Positions 36,011-64,000 of a stretch of DNA of 64,000 bases are shown piece by piece. How positions within the stretch are numbered: the first letter of the stretch is position 1; the number at the start of each line of letters is the position of its first letter. Source of the stretch: Chrysemys picta bellii (lineage: Eukaryota > Chordata > Testudines > Emydidae); assembly GCF_011386835.1 (NCBI RefSeq), contig NW_027052942.1, forward strand, positions 1 through 64,000. The letters are read 5' to 3'. The notes below the pieces were generated by a model. It searched no databases, was not told where the DNA came from, and saw only the letters and a program-made list of their open reading frames with translations. Position numbers and translations under genes: made by a program.

Positions 36011-36339
36011 TCTGAGTGGCTCGTAACATCCGAGAGACAATTCCACCAATCAAGGGGTGCAGGCAGCCCAAAGGCAGGCCCCCTATTACATGGGTGCCTC
36101 AAGTTTATTCCGACGTTGGGCTCTCGGCCCGTCAAGCACAGGAACGGATCAATGGTGAACAACTGCTACGGCCGACCGTTCGGCTAAGCGTTGAAGAAGA
36201 AGTATGGATTTAGGTATCTAACTTTTGACATCCATGTTTGAAAGTGTTGGCCCAAGTGTCTAAAGAAAAGTGAGATTATATAATGTCAATGGATGGAGAG
36301 ATGAAGGGTTTTATTTAACTGTCCAAGGGGAACTAGAGG

Positions 36340-36540
36340 CCTGGATCATACGAACAGCCATATTGGATCAGACCAGTGGTCCATCTAGCCCAGCATTCCA
36401 TCTTCTGACAGTGGCCAGTGCCAGATGCTTCAGAAGGAATGAACAGAACAGGGCAATTTATCAAGTGATCCATCCCCATCATCCAGATTCCATCTCTTCC
36501 TACAAGGTCACAAAGACTGTATCAGAGATCGGAGGCTAAT
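36340..36540 (-). mobile_element. Truncated CR1-type LINE 3' fragment
   Basis: Contains gatcagaccagtggtccatc, then an agcccagcattcc...gccagtgccagatgcttcagaaggaatgaacag sequence shared with 52362-52480, the reverse-oriented 3' region of a CR1 subfamily. Confidence 0.75.
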
Positions 36541-36559
36541 CAGAAGAAAGGGAAAAGGT

Positions 36560-36860
36560 CATTAATGCCGTGGCTGATGTAATGAACCAGCTCTCTTGCA
36601 ACTCGTTCCATTATGGAAGGAAGACAGAGACGTGAGAGCAAATGCCCTTGGTTTTACACTAACAGTCTTGTCACCTTTTTGTTTAGCTGGAGCCAGTAGC
36701 CATCATTCTGCTCAGTACTGGGGTCACTTAAACTCATCCCCAGCTGCCTACATCTCATGGGGAACAATGCAGGTAATTACCACAGGATCATGCAGGCACT
36801 GGCTTCGGCGCTGGGGTGGTGGCTCAGCTGACCTCCTCCAGTCACCAACTTCTCTGTGGG
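36560..36860. other. Probable ancestral 3' flank of the MROH gene
   Basis: Single-copy-looking sequence between the CR1 fragment at 36340-36540 and the displaced exon duplicate. No gene or repeat is recognised. By continuity with the duplicated stop codon it should be the pre-insertion 3'UTR or downstream flank. Confidence 0.4.
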
Positions 36861-36977
36861 AACTCAGGGCCCTCCTGAGACCCATCGGTGGCTTTGGGAA
36901 GGGTCCGGGCCACCCAAGAGATCTCTGTCAGGAGCATTTTCCCTTTCCTCCTGGCCAGTCAAGCAGCAGAACAGCTT
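36861..36977 (-). repeat. Displaced duplicate of the MROH terminal-exon end
   Basis: This is the same 117 bp as 37967-38083, with two substitutions, including the TGA stop. On the plus strand it lies left of the hAT fragment 36978-37966, so the pair forms direct repeats bracketing that fragment. The sequence further left (about 36560-36860) is probably the original 3'UTR and downstream flank. Confidence 0.88.
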
Positions 36978-37966
36978 AGTTAGCAAATTTTCAAGAAAGT
37001 GAGCACTGAGAACGATACAGTTACTAAAGTAAGCTTTAAAATTTCTAAGGAAATTGCTGCTGCTGGGAAATGCTTCACAGAAGGCGAGTTATTAAAAAAG
37101 TGTATGTTGATTGCTATATCTGAGTTATGTCCAGAAAAGAGGGGAATATTTGAGAATGTCAGTCTATCACGCATGACTGTACGGAGAAGAATAGCTGACA
37201 TTTCTACCAATTTAAGTGATCAGTTAAAGCAGAGAGTCAGTGAATTCTGCTTTTACTCCCTAGCTATGGATGAAAGCACTGATTTAAAAGACACTGCCCA
37301 ACTTCTTATTTTTATTGAGGTAGTGATAAAAACTTTGAAATTACTGAAGAACTTGCTGGCATGTGCTCCATGACGGGTCGCACAACCGGAAAAGAAATCT
37401 CCAGTGAAGTGATAAAGTGCATGAATGATAAGTCGGGATTAGATTTCACAAACTTGGTGGCCATTTGTACTGATGGTGCTCCAGCTATGTGCCAAAAAAA
37501 TGTTGGAGCAGTTACTCTTCTTGAAGAATTTATCGGGAGAGAAATAACCAAACATCACTGCATTATACATCAGCAGGCAAAGTCTTAAAATTTGAGCATG
37601 TAATGTCAGTGGTAGTTTCCATTGTAAACTACATCCGTTCTAGAGGACTAAAACATAGGACATTTTGAGCCTTTCTTGAAGGGGTAGACACCGAGTGCAA
37701 TGACTTAAACTACCATACAGAAATGAGGTGATTGAGTCGAGGAAGAGTGCTCCAGCGTTTCGTTGCTTTGAAAGAGGAGGTAGCAAAATTCCTAGAAAAT
37801 GGGCCAATAAAATTCCTAGAGCTTGAAAATGAGTCCTGGAATCAAGATCTCTTTTTCTTTTGTGATATTACAGCACACCTGAATGATCTCAACATTCAAC
37901 TTCAGGGAAAAAATCAACTTATCTTTCAAATGTGTGCAGCAGTGAAAGTTTTCAAAATGAAATTGA
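36978..37966 (+). pseudogene. hAT transposase, middle fragment (GTF2IRD2/ZBED-like)
   Basis: Reading the plus strand gives successive pieces of a hAT transposase. The N-side overlaps the 34829-34888 piece by about 60 bp. Next is the catalytic-core segment with FYSLAMDESTDLKDTAQLLI, then AICTDGAPAMCQKNVG and KHHCIIHQQAKS, then VNYIRSRGLKHR and ALKEEVAKFLENG. It ends at AHLNDLNIQLQGKNQLI. A frameshift near 37330-37360 and at least three stops (after QQAKS, and TGA codons where tryptophan is expected near 37665 and 37730) make it non-functional. It is inserted at the 3' end of the MROH gene between 117-bp direct repeats. Confidence 0.85.
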
Positions 37967-37969
37967 AAC

Positions 37970-63614
<25,645 letters not shown>

Positions 63615-64000
63615 CTAAACCAAAATGAGAAAAAATATATATCAGGGTGAAAGGGATTTAGATAGAGAACATCATCGGGTAGAATCTTCTACCTTCATTC
63701 AAAACCCCTCCACACGGAACACCTGGTAGATAAATTAACAATGTTGCAGAGCAATGAATAGTCAGGATCAGAAATCGTGGTGAGTTGAGGATGATGATGT
63801 ATCCGGGCAGCACCTACAATATACTGGGCTCTGTCTGCAAACAAAGGAAGACACAGGCCCAGCTCCCAAGAATTGACAGTCTAAGAAGGGTTCTGATGGC
63901 TTCCAGCAGAATGTTGGATTGTGTAGGACCTGACTGTGTGAGCTACTTGTTCAGAGAAGGGTTGGATCAAGGAGAACAAGCAGAACAGCAATGGGACTCC
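63615..64000. other. MROH intron at window edge
   Basis: No exon found up to the right edge. The preceding coding exon must lie beyond it and end at phase 0. Confidence 0.5.

Overview
This is a vertebrate nuclear window from an intron-rich, transposon-dense genome. The organism is most likely a turtle (hidden-necked, Cryptodira). The reasons are a tRNA-headed SINE with a CR1-like tail (38971-39160, and inverted at 6836-7015), one nearly full-length and several truncated CR1 LINEs, and many small hAT-like elements with 8-bp target duplications. The taxon is an inference from repeat types and was not tested by a search.

Right half (37970-63614, minus strand): one multi-exon gene of the maestro HEAT-like repeat (MROH) family. 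I placed 20 exons by eye. Every splice junction keeps reading phase, no exon contains an internal stop, and together they give 2766 coding bases (921 codons plus TGA). The 5' part of the gene lies beyond the right edge. Its introns hold hAT miniature elements, CR1 pieces, foldback elements, VNTRs and old amniote repeats. The last exon is unusual. Its final 117 bp occur twice, flanking a 0.99-kb fragment of a hAT transposase, so the 3'UTR now runs into transposon DNA.

Centre (about 19.7-36.0 kb): a nest of mobile elements. A GC-rich hAT-like host element and a BED-type hAT transposase are split by two insertions. One is a 7.49-kb endogenous retrovirus (21557-29042) with two 411-bp LTRs that look identical, a GAGG target duplication, a proline-tRNA-type primer site and a polypurine tract. 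Its gag, pol and env are broken or missing. The other is a nearly full-length CR1 LINE (29167-34056, minus) with an esterase-type ORF1 and an endonuclease/reverse-transcriptase ORF2, each carrying only a few lesions. The transposase itself lies in three scrambled pieces (34569-34888 plus, 36978-37966 plus, 35210-35866 minus).

Left part (1-19.7 kb): largely non-coding. It has a CpG-rich island at about 740-1050 with a possible minus-strand exon beside it, GC-rich minisatellites, CR1 and SINE pieces, several small DNA elements, a perfect 81-bp foldback insertion at 15040-15247, and a possible decayed exon of a second MROH copy at 19163-19254.

Nothing prokaryotic is present: no operons, CRISPR arrays or rRNA genes. 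Most long open frames in GC-rich repeats are artefacts of tandem repetition.
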